Positions 35,639 through 44,108 of a stretch of DNA of 64,000 nt are shown here, piece after piece. The translations under genes were made by a program, and so were the position numbers. How positions within the stretch are numbered: position 1 is the first letter of the stretch; each line of letters begins with the position of its first letter. The stretch is from Paracoccaceae bacterium (GTDB lineage: Bacteria; Pseudomonadota; Alphaproteobacteria; Rhodobacterales; Rhodobacteraceae): NCBI GenBank assembly GCA_020622085.1, contig JAHRYM010000001.1, positions 2,025,620-2,089,619 on the forward strand. Reading direction: 5' to 3'. The notes beneath the pieces are model-generated. The model made no database searches, was not told the DNA's origin, and worked only from the letters and a program-made list of their open reading frames with translations.

Positions 35639-36846
35639 CTGCCCCCCTGAAGCGCCGCGACGGCGCGTGTGATGCGGGCGATGGCCTCGGTCAGCACCGC
35701 ATCGGAGGTGGCGGTCGAGATGCGGAAGAAGGGCGATACCCCATAGGCGGCCCCCGGGACCGCGCCGACATGGGCGTGGTTCAGCAGATAATCCACGACA
35801 TCGGCATCGCTGCCCAGCACCTTGCCCTCGGGCGTGATCTTCCCGATCAGGCCTTCGCAGCCGATATAGGCGTAGAAGGCGCCTTCGGGCGGCGACAGCG
35901 TCAGGCCCGGGATCGCGGCCACGCCGGCCACCACCAGGTCGCGGCGGCGTTCAAAGGCTTCGCGGAAGGTGGCGATGCAATCCTGCGGCCCGGTCAGCGC
36001 CGCCAGCGCCGCCGCCTGCATCGGCGCCGCGACCGAGGTGACGGACTGGCTTTGCACCGTGGTCATCGCCTTCAGAAGCGGCGCAGGCCCTGCCGCATAG
36101 CCGACGCGCCAGCCGGTCATGGCATAGGCCTTGGCCACGCCATTGACGATCAGCGTGCGGTCGCGCAATTCGGGACAGGCCTTGGCGAAGCTCACGAATG
36201 TGCGGCCGTCGAACAGGATGTGTTCATAGATCTCATCCGACAGGACCAACACCTGCGGATGGCGTGCCAGCACCGCGCCCAGCGCCTTCATCTCGGCCTC
36301 GGAATAGACCGCGCCCGAAGGGTTGCCGGGCGTGTTCAGGAACAGCCACTTTGTCCGGGGCGTGATCGCGGCTTCCAGCGCCTCGGGGGTCAGGCGGAAA
36401 CCGGTCTCGGCACCGCAGACCGGCAAGACCGGCACCCCGCCCAGCAGCTTCACCATCTCGGGGTAGCTGACGAAATATGGCGCGGGCAGGATCGCCTCGT
36501 CACCGTCGTTCAGGGTCGCCATCAACGCATTGAAGATGATCTGCTTGGCGCCGTTGGCCACGACGATTTCATCGGCGCTGTAGTCCAGCCCGTTTTCGCG
36601 GCGGAACTTTTCGGCCACGGCGGCGCGCAGCGCGGGTGTGCCGGCAGCGGCGGTGTAAAGCGTCTCGCCCGCGAGGGCGGCCTTGTGCGCGGCCTCGGCC
36701 ACATGCGGCGGCGTCGGGAAATCCGGCTCGCCCAGGCCAAGGTCGATCACGTCGAAACCCTTGGCCCGCAGCGCCTTCGCCGCCATGGATGCCGCCATCG
36801 AGGCCGAGGGTTTCACCGCCGCGAGGCGCGTTGCGATATGGGTCAT
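35635..36846 (-). CDS. Class I/II aminotransferase (aspartate-aminotransferase-like)
   Basis: This PLP enzyme of fold type I has 403 aa. It shows LGEPDFPTP (38-46), NTPGNPSG with N171, SDEIYEH and the PLP lysine K239 in NGVAKAYAMTGWRVGY. It belongs to the broad AAT-Ibeta group (aspartate, prephenate and other 2-oxo acids). In this operon it may transfer the amino group from the ring-opened product. It is coupled by ATGA to HyuB upstream and the Udh-like gene downstream. Confidence 0.9.
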   Translation of the reverse strand: MTHIATRLAAVKPSASMAASMAAKALRAKGFDVIDLGLGEPDFPTPPHVAEAAHKAALAGETLYTAAAGTPALRAAVAEKFRRENGLDYSADEIVVANGAKQIIFNALMATLNDGDEAILPAPYFVSYPEMVKLLGGVPVLPVCGAETGFRLTPEALEAAITPRTKWLFLNTPGNPSGAVYSEAEMKALGAVLARHPQVLVLSDEIYEHILFDGRTFVSFAKACPELRDRTLIVNGVAKAYAMTGWRVGYAAGPAPLLKAMTTVQSQSVTSVAAPMQAAALAALTGPQDCIATFREAFERRRDLVVAGVAAIPGLTLSPPEGAFYAYIGCEGLIGKITPEGKVLGSDADVVDYLLNHAHVGAVPGAAYGVSPFFRISTATSDAVLTEAIARITRAVAALQGGR

Positions 36847-38465
36847 TTGCTTACATAGCCTTTCGAGATGTCATTGGCCCGCGCTGCCGCGTCGCGCCGC
36901 ACCGGGTCACCATAACCGCCACCCCCCGGAAGCGACAGCTTGAGCCGACGCCCCGAGGGCACATGCTGCCAACCCTTCGGCTTGAGCGCCGTGCCATCAT
37001 CAAGCGCCACTAGGCCCGGCGCCCCGGCCTTCCCGCCGTTCCGGCCCTTGGCCGCATGGCCGACCCGGTCGAACATGGCGGAGAAGTCGAATTCATGCCC
37101 CGGCAGGGGTTCGATCTCGATTTCCTGCCCCAGACCGCCGCGAAACTCGCCATCGCCACCGGAATCGGGGCGCAGCTCCTTGCGCCAGATCACCACCGGG
37201 CCGGTCTGTTCCGTCGCCTCGATCGGCATGGTCATCACGCCCGAGGGGAAGGCCGTGGCCGACAGCCCGTCAAGCGCGGGCCGCGCGCCCATGCCGCCCG
37301 AGTTGAACATGAGGATCTCGGCCCGACGCCCTTGCCCGCCCGCGACGGGCCGCACCGACATGTGGATGTTCCACAAGGCCGCAGCACCTTCGGCCAGAAC
37401 CTTCCCCGGCAGCGCCTGTGCAAGAGCCCCCAGCACCAGATCGGGCACCATATGGCCGATCACATGGCGCACCGACACCGGCGCGGGACGTTCGGCGTTC
37501 AGGATGTTCACCGGCGAGGACACGGTGAACGGCGCGAGCGAGGCCCAGTTGTTCGGAATGTCCGGCGCCACCACGCATTTCAGCGCATAGCTCGCATAGG
37601 CCTTGGTATAGATGATCGGCACGTTGATGCCGTGGCGGCTGACCGGATCGCTGCCGGCAAAATCGACATTCACGGTTTCGGCAATCGTCACCGTGCAGGC
37701 AAGCCTCACCGGGCTGTCATAGCCATCGGTCAGCAGCCTATTGCCCCAGGCCCCGCGCGGCAGCTCGGCGATGCGTTCGCGCACCGCCGCATCGGTGCGC
37801 GAAAAGATGAACTCCCCCAGGGCATCAAGGCTTTCAAGCCCGATCTCTTCCATCATCGCGATCAGGCGGCGGTGGCCCACGTCGTTGCAGGCGGCAAGGC
37901 TGTAGAAATCGCCCACGACCTGATTGGCCTCGCGCACGTTCGCGCGCAGCATCTGGACAAGGAAGTGGTTCACCACGCCCCGTTCGGCGAACTTCACGAT
38001 CGGGATCTGGATCCCTTCCTCGTAGACCGACTTGCCATCGGCGCCGAAGCCTCGGCCACCCACATCGACCACATGGGCGGTGCAGGCGAAAAACCCCACC
38101 AGCCGGTCGCCTTTGAACGAAGGCGAGACCATGGTGATGTCATGGAGATGCCCGGTGCCCTTCCATGGGTCGTTGGTGACGTAAGTATCGCCGGGGAACA
38201 TGTTGTCGCGGCCGATCTCGGCGATGAAGTGCAGCACCGCCTCGGCCATCGTGTTGACGTGTCCCGGCGTGCCGGTCACGGCCTGGGCGAGCATCCTGCC
38301 TTCCGTGTCGAAGACCCCTGCCGAGAGGTCGCCCGCCTCGCGGACGCTGGTGGAAAAGGCGGTGCGCAGGAGCGTCATCGCCTGTTCCTCGACCACCGAG
38401 ATCAGCCGGTTCCACATCACCTGCATCCGGATTTCGAAGGTCGGATCGGGGCTTGCGTCAGTCAT
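36843..38465 (-). CDS. hyuB: Hydantoinase B/oxoprolinase family subunit
   Basis: HyuB is one of the two subunits of ATP-dependent hydantoinases, 5-oxoprolinases and related acetone carboxylases. The 540-aa product has the N-terminal WNRLISVVEEQAMTLLRTAFS, the metal-binding HVNTMAEAV/NDPWKGTGHLHDI region and the glycine-rich C-terminal KLSLPGGGGYGDP typical of HyuB. Its ATG overlaps the hyuA stop, giving coupled subunit synthesis. Confidence 0.92.
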   Translation of the reverse strand: MTDASPDPTFEIRMQVMWNRLISVVEEQAMTLLRTAFSTSVREAGDLSAGVFDTEGRMLAQAVTGTPGHVNTMAEAVLHFIAEIGRDNMFPGDTYVTNDPWKGTGHLHDITMVSPSFKGDRLVGFFACTAHVVDVGGRGFGADGKSVYEEGIQIPIVKFAERGVVNHFLVQMLRANVREANQVVGDFYSLAACNDVGHRRLIAMMEEIGLESLDALGEFIFSRTDAAVRERIAELPRGAWGNRLLTDGYDSPVRLACTVTIAETVNVDFAGSDPVSRHGINVPIIYTKAYASYALKCVVAPDIPNNWASLAPFTVSSPVNILNAERPAPVSVRHVIGHMVPDLVLGALAQALPGKVLAEGAAALWNIHMSVRPVAGGQGRRAEILMFNSGGMGARPALDGLSATAFPSGVMTMPIEATEQTGPVVIWRKELRPDSGGDGEFRGGLGQEIEIEPLPGHEFDFSAMFDRVGHAAKGRNGGKAGAPGLVALDDGTALKPKGWQHVPSGRRLKLSLPGGGGYGDPVRRDAAARANDISKGYVSK

Positions 38466-40561
38466 TCCACCATCTCCTTGCGGATCAGAAGCAGGCTGCC
38501 ATCGTCCTGCATCACCACGTCGAAGGGTGATGTGACGACGGTCGAGGTTTCGCGCTCCACCACCACGGCTGGGCCCTGAACGCGGTCGCCGGGGCGCAAG
38601 GTCTCGCGCGGGATTATGGCGGTGGCGAGCAGATCACCCTTGGCCGGGTCAAAGACCGGGCGGGAGAACTGCCCCGCGACATGCACCCGGCCGCGTGTAA
38701 GGGTCTGACGCTCCGGCGCGGGACGGATGTCCTGTGCCTTGACCGAGAAGGTGACGATCTCGATCTCCAGATCCTGAAGTCCGTCGATGGCGCGGCCGAA
38801 GAAGCGGGCATAGGCGGCCTGGAAGTCGCGCTCCAGCGCCTCGGCATCTCCGGGGCCGAAATCGCGGTCGGGCAGCGGCACCGGGATTTCCCAGCCCTGA
38901 CCGACATAGCGCATGAAGGCGGTGGTCTGGCTCTGGATCGCGCCATCGGTGCCGGCGCGGACAAAGCCCTTGGCGGTGGCTTTCAGCCCGGCAAGAGCGG
39001 CGTTCACCTCGGCCGGGTCGAAGGCCGACAGCCGGATGATCTTCGAGGCCAGCGCCTCGTATCCGAAGGGCGCCTTCAGGAACCCGATGGCCGAGCCCAC
39101 GCCCGCGCCGGGGGGAATGAGGCACTGGTGGATGCCGAGCTTTTCACAGAGCCGCGCGGCGTGAAGGGGTGCCGCACCGCCAAAGGCCACCATGATGTTG
39201 TCCGATATGTTCTTGCCGTTTTCCACCGCATGGACGCGGGCGGCATTGGCCATGTTCTCGTCCACCACTTCGCAGATGCCGAAGGCGGCTGGCAAAGGGG
39301 CAAGGTTCAGTTTGCTACCGACATCGCGGGTGACCGCGGTCTCGGCCTTCGCGGTGGAAAGCCGGATCGCCCCGCCCGCGAAATTCTCGGGGTCGATCTT
39401 GCCCAGCACAAGGTCGGCATCGGTGATCGCGGGGCGCTTCCCCCCGCGCTGGTAGCAGGCGGGGCCGGGCTCCGAGGCCGCCGATTCCGGCCCGGTCTGG
39501 ATCCGGCCCATCGCATCGACCCAGGCGATCGAACCGCCCCCTGCCCCGATCTCGATCATCTCGATCACCGGGATGGAGATCGGCATCCCCGAGCCCTTGG
39601 CAAAGCGGGCGGTGCGCGCCACCTCGAAGCTGCGGGCGGTCTTGGGGGCGAAATCCTCGATCAGGCAGATCTTGGCCGTCGTGCCGCCCATGTCGTAGCT
39701 GACGACCCGATCCAGCCCGAAACGCTGCGCCACGTCGGCAGCAAAGATCGCGCCGCCCGCCGGCCCGCTTTCGACCAGTCGCACCGGGAACTCGGCTGCC
39801 GTCTCGACGGAAATCAGCCCGCCGCCGGAATGGATCATGAAGACCGGGCAGCCTGCCCCCTTTTCCTGCAACCGGCTTTGCAGCCGACCCAGATAATCGG
39901 CCATCTGCGGGCGGACATAGGCATTGGCGCAGACGGTGTTGAACCTCTCGAACTCGCGCATCTGTGGCGAGACTTCGGACGAGATCGAAACAGGCAGATC
40001 GCATTTCGCCGCGATGATCTCGCGCGCACGCCGTTCATGGGCGGGGTTCATGTAGGAATGGATGAAACCGATGGCGACCGCGCCGTAGCCGCCCGTTGCA
40101 ATCCGCCCGGCCAGCGCCTCCAGCGCCGCTTCATCCAGCCCCGCCAGTTCCTGCCCCTGCGCGCCGATCCGGCCCCGGACCGGGAAGCGGTCCTCGCGCG
40201 GGACAAGCGGCGTCGGCAGCACGAGGTTCAGGTCATACTGGTCGAACCGGCTTTCGGTCCGCATCTCGATCACGTCGCGGAAGCCTTCGGTGGTGACGAA
40301 GGCCACCCGCGCGCCGCGCCGTTCGATCAGCGCGTTGGTGGCAAGCGTCGTGCCGTGGATCAGGATGTCAAGGTCGCCGTAGCCAAGACCCGCCTGCCTC
40401 AATACCACATCCATCCCGTCCAGAATGGCCTGTTCGGGCGCGGTGTAATTGGTCAGCACCTTGGTCGAATACATGGCGCCGCGGGCTTCCAGCGCGATGT
40501 CGGTGAACGTGCCGCCGATGTCGGCGCCGAGCCGGATCGGGGATCGGATCTGCGCGGTCAT
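38462..40561 (-). CDS. hyuA: Hydantoinase A/oxoprolinase family subunit
   Basis: HyuA is the ATP-binding subunit that phosphorylates the substrate amide so that the ring can be opened. The 699-aa product starts MTAQIRSPIRLGADIGGTFT, an actin/Hsp70-type nucleotide fold; STKVLTNY, HGTTLATNALIERRGA and YDMGGTTAKICL continue it. ATG 40561 overlaps the ThDP gene stop. The family includes N-methylhydantoinase, 5-oxoprolinase and acetone/acetophenone carboxylase. The short C-terminus argues against a fused oxoprolinase. Confidence 0.92.
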   Translation of the reverse strand: MTAQIRSPIRLGADIGGTFTDIALEARGAMYSTKVLTNYTAPEQAILDGMDVVLRQAGLGYGDLDILIHGTTLATNALIERRGARVAFVTTEGFRDVIEMRTESRFDQYDLNLVLPTPLVPREDRFPVRGRIGAQGQELAGLDEAALEALAGRIATGGYGAVAIGFIHSYMNPAHERRAREIIAAKCDLPVSISSEVSPQMREFERFNTVCANAYVRPQMADYLGRLQSRLQEKGAGCPVFMIHSGGGLISVETAAEFPVRLVESGPAGGAIFAADVAQRFGLDRVVSYDMGGTTAKICLIEDFAPKTARSFEVARTARFAKGSGMPISIPVIEMIEIGAGGGSIAWVDAMGRIQTGPESAASEPGPACYQRGGKRPAITDADLVLGKIDPENFAGGAIRLSTAKAETAVTRDVGSKLNLAPLPAAFGICEVVDENMANAARVHAVENGKNISDNIMVAFGGAAPLHAARLCEKLGIHQCLIPPGAGVGSAIGFLKAPFGYEALASKIIRLSAFDPAEVNAALAGLKATAKGFVRAGTDGAIQSQTTAFMRYVGQGWEIPVPLPDRDFGPGDAEALERDFQAAYARFFGRAIDGLQDLEIEIVTFSVKAQDIRPAPERQTLTRGRVHVAGQFSRPVFDPAKGDLLATAIIPRETLRPGDRVQGPAVVVERETSTVVTSPFDVVMQDDGSLLLIRKEMVE

Positions 40562-42222
40562 GCCTTGTCCTTCGCAGCCAGCGCGGCGTCGCGCATCTGG
40601 GTAAGGGTTTGCTGCGGCGTCAGGGCCTCGGGCGAAATGTTGAGGTCCAGCACCGCGCCTGTGCGCGAGGCGCGGGCCCGGGCGAAGGCGGCGGGGAAAT
40701 CCTCGGTCCGCTCCACGCGTTCGGCATGGAAGCCGTAGGACTGCGCCAGTCGCACGAAATCGGGGTTCTCCAGCGTGGTGCCGGAAACGCGGGCGGGATA
40801 GGTGCGTTCCTGATGGGCGCGGATCGTGCCGTAGATGCCATTGTTCAGGATCAGGATGATCGGCTGGGCGCCTGCCTGCATCGCCGTGCCAAGTTCCTGA
40901 CAATTCATCTGGAAATCGCCGTCCCCGGCAAAGCAGACCACCGTCCGGTCCGGGCAGGCCACCTTGGCCGCAATCGCCGCCGGCACGCCATAGCCCATCG
41001 CCCCCGACTGCGGTGCCAGAAGCCGTGCCTTGGGGCCGAACTTGTAGAACTTGTTCGGCCAGACGGTGAAATTTCCCGCGCCATTGGTCAGGATCGCGTC
41101 TTCGGGCAGCACCTCGCGGATATGCGCCGTCGCCAGCCCCATGTCGACCGGCGAGGGCTGCGGCGGCAGGTCAAACCCCGCCTCCCAGGCCGCGCGAGCC
41201 TTGGCACGCCAGTCGGCCCACCCGCCCCTGACCGGTCGCAGCGACGCGGCAAAGGCGTTCGGCCCGGCCTGGATGCCAAGCATCGGCTGGTAGACCTTGC
41301 CGATCTCGCGGTCGCTCGCATGGACGTGGATCAGGCGCTGCGCCGGCACCGGCACCGACAGAAGCGTGTAGCCGTCCGTCGTCATCTCGCCAAAGCGGGT
41401 GTTGATTGCGAGGATCACGTCCGCGTCGCGGATCAACCCGCGCACATGGGGCGACATGGCAACGCCCGCATCGCCCGCATAGGCGGGCGAGAAATTGTCG
41501 AACTGGTCCTGATAGCGGAAGGCGGCAACGACCGGGATATCCGAACCTTCGGCAAAGGCTTGCAAGGCCGCCCGCCCGGCCTCAGTCCAGTTGCAGCCGC
41601 CCATCAGGATCAGCGGGCGCCGCGCGCCAGACAGCATCGCCAGCGCCTGATCCACCGTCGCAGCGTCTGGCGCAGGCTCGGCCACCCGCGCCGGGCCGAT
41701 CAGCGGTGCCGCATCGGTCCGGCTGGTCAGCATGTCTTCGGGCAGCGCGATCACCACCGGACCGGGGCGCCCCGTCTGGGCCGTGGTCCAGGCGCGGGCA
41801 AGGATCTCGGGGATGCGGGCCACATCGTCGATCTCGGTCGCCCATTTCGCCATCGTGCCGAAGACGGCGCGGTAGTCGATTTCCTGGAACGCCTCGCGGC
41901 CCTTCATGTCGGTGCCGACCTGGCCCACGAAGACGATCATCGGCACGCTGTCCTGCATCGCGGTATGGATGCCGATCGAGGCATTGGTGACCCCAGGCCC
42001 CCGCGTGACGAAGCACAGCCCCGGCTGACCCGTCAGCTTGCCCCAGGCCGCCGCCATGAAGGCCGCGCCGCCCTCATTGCGGCAAAGCACGAAATCAAGC
42101 TGGCCTTGCGTGTCATGCAGCGCATCCAGCACCGACAGGTAGCTTTCGCCCGGCACGCCGAAGCCCTTGCGCGCACCCAGCGCCACCAGGCTTTCCACCA
42201 ATAGCTGACCGCCATTGCGCAT
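40558..42222 (-). CDS. Thiamine-diphosphate-dependent enzyme, acetolactate-synthase-like
   Basis: The 554-aa product has the three-domain pyruvate-oxidase fold. E50 in CRNEGGAAF activates ThDP, and the GDGDFQMNCQELGTAMQ to NN motif binds the diphosphate and Mg. Biosynthetic acetolactate synthases share this fold, but the operon setting argues for a 2-oxo-acid decarboxylase or carboligase. No regulatory subunit gene is adjacent. The 31-bp element ends 61 bp before ATG 42222. GGGAAG is the ribosome binding site. Confidence 0.87.
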   Translation of the reverse strand: MRNGGQLLVESLVALGARKGFGVPGESYLSVLDALHDTQGQLDFVLCRNEGGAAFMAAAWGKLTGQPGLCFVTRGPGVTNASIGIHTAMQDSVPMIVFVGQVGTDMKGREAFQEIDYRAVFGTMAKWATEIDDVARIPEILARAWTTAQTGRPGPVVIALPEDMLTSRTDAAPLIGPARVAEPAPDAATVDQALAMLSGARRPLILMGGCNWTEAGRAALQAFAEGSDIPVVAAFRYQDQFDNFSPAYAGDAGVAMSPHVRGLIRDADVILAINTRFGEMTTDGYTLLSVPVPAQRLIHVHASDREIGKVYQPMLGIQAGPNAFAASLRPVRGGWADWRAKARAAWEAGFDLPPQPSPVDMGLATAHIREVLPEDAILTNGAGNFTVWPNKFYKFGPKARLLAPQSGAMGYGVPAAIAAKVACPDRTVVCFAGDGDFQMNCQELGTAMQAGAQPIILILNNGIYGTIRAHQERTYPARVSGTTLENPDFVRLAQSYGFHAERVERTEDFPAAFARARASRTGAVLDLNISPEALTPQQTLTQMRDAALAAKDKA

Positions 42223-42282
42223 CTTTGCTTCCCGTCCTTGTTTCCACCCATCCTTGCCATTTCCGCAGCCCGGCAAAAACCA

Positions 42283-42313
42283 AGAAATTCAGGCAATGGG
42301 CAAGTTATACTTG
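42283..42313 (-). promoter_or_regulatory. Shared regulatory element, copy B (before the ThDP/hydantoinase genes)
   Basis: A 31-bp block matching copy A at 25 of 31 positions. Its centre contains CAAGTATAACTTG, a clean 5-bp inverted repeat, followed by ATTGCC on the gene strand. It overlaps the last codons of the flavin dehydrogenase gene, so the ThDP-hyuA-hyuB genes may have their own promoter. Confidence 0.6.
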
Positions 42314-43710
42314 TCAACTTCGGCCAGGATCACGCCGGGGTTCATCAGGCCGGCCGGGTCGAAGGCCGCCTTGATACGGCGGTGCAGCCCCCGTTCGGCC
42401 GCCGGGCGCAGGGCATCGGCCAGCGCGATCTTCGACCGGCCCAACCCGTGTTCGGCCGCGAAACTGCCGCCCATCTCGGAGGCCAGCGCCGCCAGAGCCA
42501 GCGCAAGATCGCCGTCCTGGCCGCCAAAACCCGCCTGCCCCGGCGGCGGCGTCAGATTGTAATGGATGTTGCCGTCACCCAGATGGCCGAAAGGGTTGAT
42601 CCGCACGCCCGGAACCGCCGCCTCGCAAAGTTCGGCCCCCCGCGCCACGAATTCGGCGATCCGCGCCGGCGGCACCGATATGTCATGCTTGAGCTGCGGA
42701 CCTTCCAGCCGTTGCCCTTCGGGTTGGTCCTCGCGCAGGCGCCAGAGCGCCGCCCGCTGCGCCCCGGAGGCTGCAAGGGTGCCGTCAAGCACCAGCCCCC
42801 GCTCCATCCCCTGTTCGAGGAGCGCCGCAAGGATGGCGTCCAGCGGCACGCAGTCCGACCCCGCGCCCAACTCCACCAGCAGATAGACCGGCGCGCGGCT
42901 TTCAAGCGGCCAGACCAGCCCGGTCACATGGCGCAGGGCAAGGTCGACGCCCGGATCGGAGAAGAACTCCATCGCCTGAAGAAACTCGCCGGCCTCGGCC
43001 CGCGCCGCAGTGCCAAAGGTGACCGCCGCATCGAAGGACGGCAGCGCCAGAAGCGCGGTGACCCGTTGACGTGGCGCCGGGTGCAGGCGCAGGACGGCGC
43101 GGGTCACCACGCCCAGCGTTCCCTCGGCCCCGCAGAACAGCTTGCGGAGCTGATAGCCGGCGTTGTCCTTCTGCACACCGCGCAACCCGTTCCAGATGGT
43201 GCCATCGGGCAGGACGACCTCGAGCCCCAGCACCAGTTCCGCCATCATGCCATAGCGGAACGCCTGACTGCCCCCTGCATTGGTGCCGATCAGGCCGCCG
43301 ATCTGCGCCGAGCCTTCCGCGCCCAGATGCAACGGGAACATCTGCCCCGTGCCCTCAAGCGCGTCGTGCAGCCGTGCGAGCACCAGCCCCGCCTCCACCA
43401 TGACGCTGCCCCCGGCCAGATCGGGCACCCCGATCCCGGCCATCCGCGAAAGGTTCAGGATCACGGCCCCTGCCTTTCCCGCCACCGAGGCACCGCAAAG
43501 GCCGGTATTGCCGCCCTGTGGCACCACCGGCACTTGCGCACGGAAACAGGCCGCCATTACCTGTGCCACGTCATCGGTGCTGGTCGGACAGGCCACGCCC
43601 AGAGGCGGCTCGCCGTGACGTTCCAGCCAGTCGCGCGACCAGGGCGCGCTGTCATCCGTCCGAATCCAGCCCTTCGGCCCAAGGATCGCGGCCAGTTGTC
43701 CCTCCGGCAT
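42289..43710 (-). CDS. FAD-binding oxidase/dehydrogenase, D-lactate/D-2-hydroxyglutarate type
   Basis: The 473-aa product has an FAD_binding_4 domain with VPQGGNTGLCGASV and GLIGTNAGGSQAFRYG, and a C-terminal FAD-oxidase domain with GHLGDGNIHYN and EHGLGRSK. This is the plan of D-2-hydroxy-acid dehydrogenases that pass electrons to the respiratory chain. ATG 43710 has GGGG at proper spacing; GTG 43716 is the alternative. It is the first gene of the minus-strand catabolic series. Confidence 0.88.
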   Translation of the reverse strand: MPEGQLAAILGPKGWIRTDDSAPWSRDWLERHGEPPLGVACPTSTDDVAQVMAACFRAQVPVVPQGGNTGLCGASVAGKAGAVILNLSRMAGIGVPDLAGGSVMVEAGLVLARLHDALEGTGQMFPLHLGAEGSAQIGGLIGTNAGGSQAFRYGMMAELVLGLEVVLPDGTIWNGLRGVQKDNAGYQLRKLFCGAEGTLGVVTRAVLRLHPAPRQRVTALLALPSFDAAVTFGTAARAEAGEFLQAMEFFSDPGVDLALRHVTGLVWPLESRAPVYLLVELGAGSDCVPLDAILAALLEQGMERGLVLDGTLAASGAQRAALWRLREDQPEGQRLEGPQLKHDISVPPARIAEFVARGAELCEAAVPGVRINPFGHLGDGNIHYNLTPPPGQAGFGGQDGDLALALAALASEMGGSFAAEHGLGRSKIALADALRPAAERGLHRRIKAAFDPAGLMNPGVILAEVDKYNLPIA

Positions 43711-43716
43711 GTTCAC

Positions 43717-44108
43717 CCCGCGCGGCTATGTTCGGCCTTGCCCCAAGTGCAGGAATCCATCGCCGACCGCCCCTGTTCACGCCCGCCGACTTAAAGCCGG
43801 TCCGAGCCGTCTCATGCATGAAGTCCGATCAGGTTATCGGCGGGTCCGTTGCTTCGTGCCCCATCGGTGACGCTGTTCCTGACGCCGGACATGATCTTTC
43901 CTGTCAGACCGTGCCGGGACGCACGCAAGGGTGCGGCCCCGCTTGGCCGACAACGGTCCTCTTATTCCGCAAGGCAAGGAATATGTCCGGCAAGAAGCAC
44001 TTTCGAACAACAAGTAATCCTTGCCTTTATCCGGGCTGCAAGGAACCGGATATCCGTGCGATGATGCGGGCACGGCGTTTCAGGTCGAACATTCGAGGAG
44101 GCGGAGTT
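43717..44108. other. Divergent intergenic region, no gene seen
   Basis: About 390 bp between the flavin dehydrogenase and the META-domain gene. It must hold both promoters. A weak CTTG-GGG-CAAG palindrome lies about 25-40 bp before the dehydrogenase start. No coding frame, tRNA or repeat is evident. Confidence 0.45.

Noticed and set aside
38681-40738. 685-codon open frame on the plus strand
   Set aside because: It is the complement of hyuA.
40558-42222. Acetolactate synthase large subunit (ilvB)
   Set aside because: The fold is shared, but there is no small subunit and the gene lies in a catabolic operon.
43518-44108. Upstream extension of the META-domain protein
   Set aside because: It runs antisense into the flavin dehydrogenase and shows no conserved sequence; a signal peptide marks the start near 44109.
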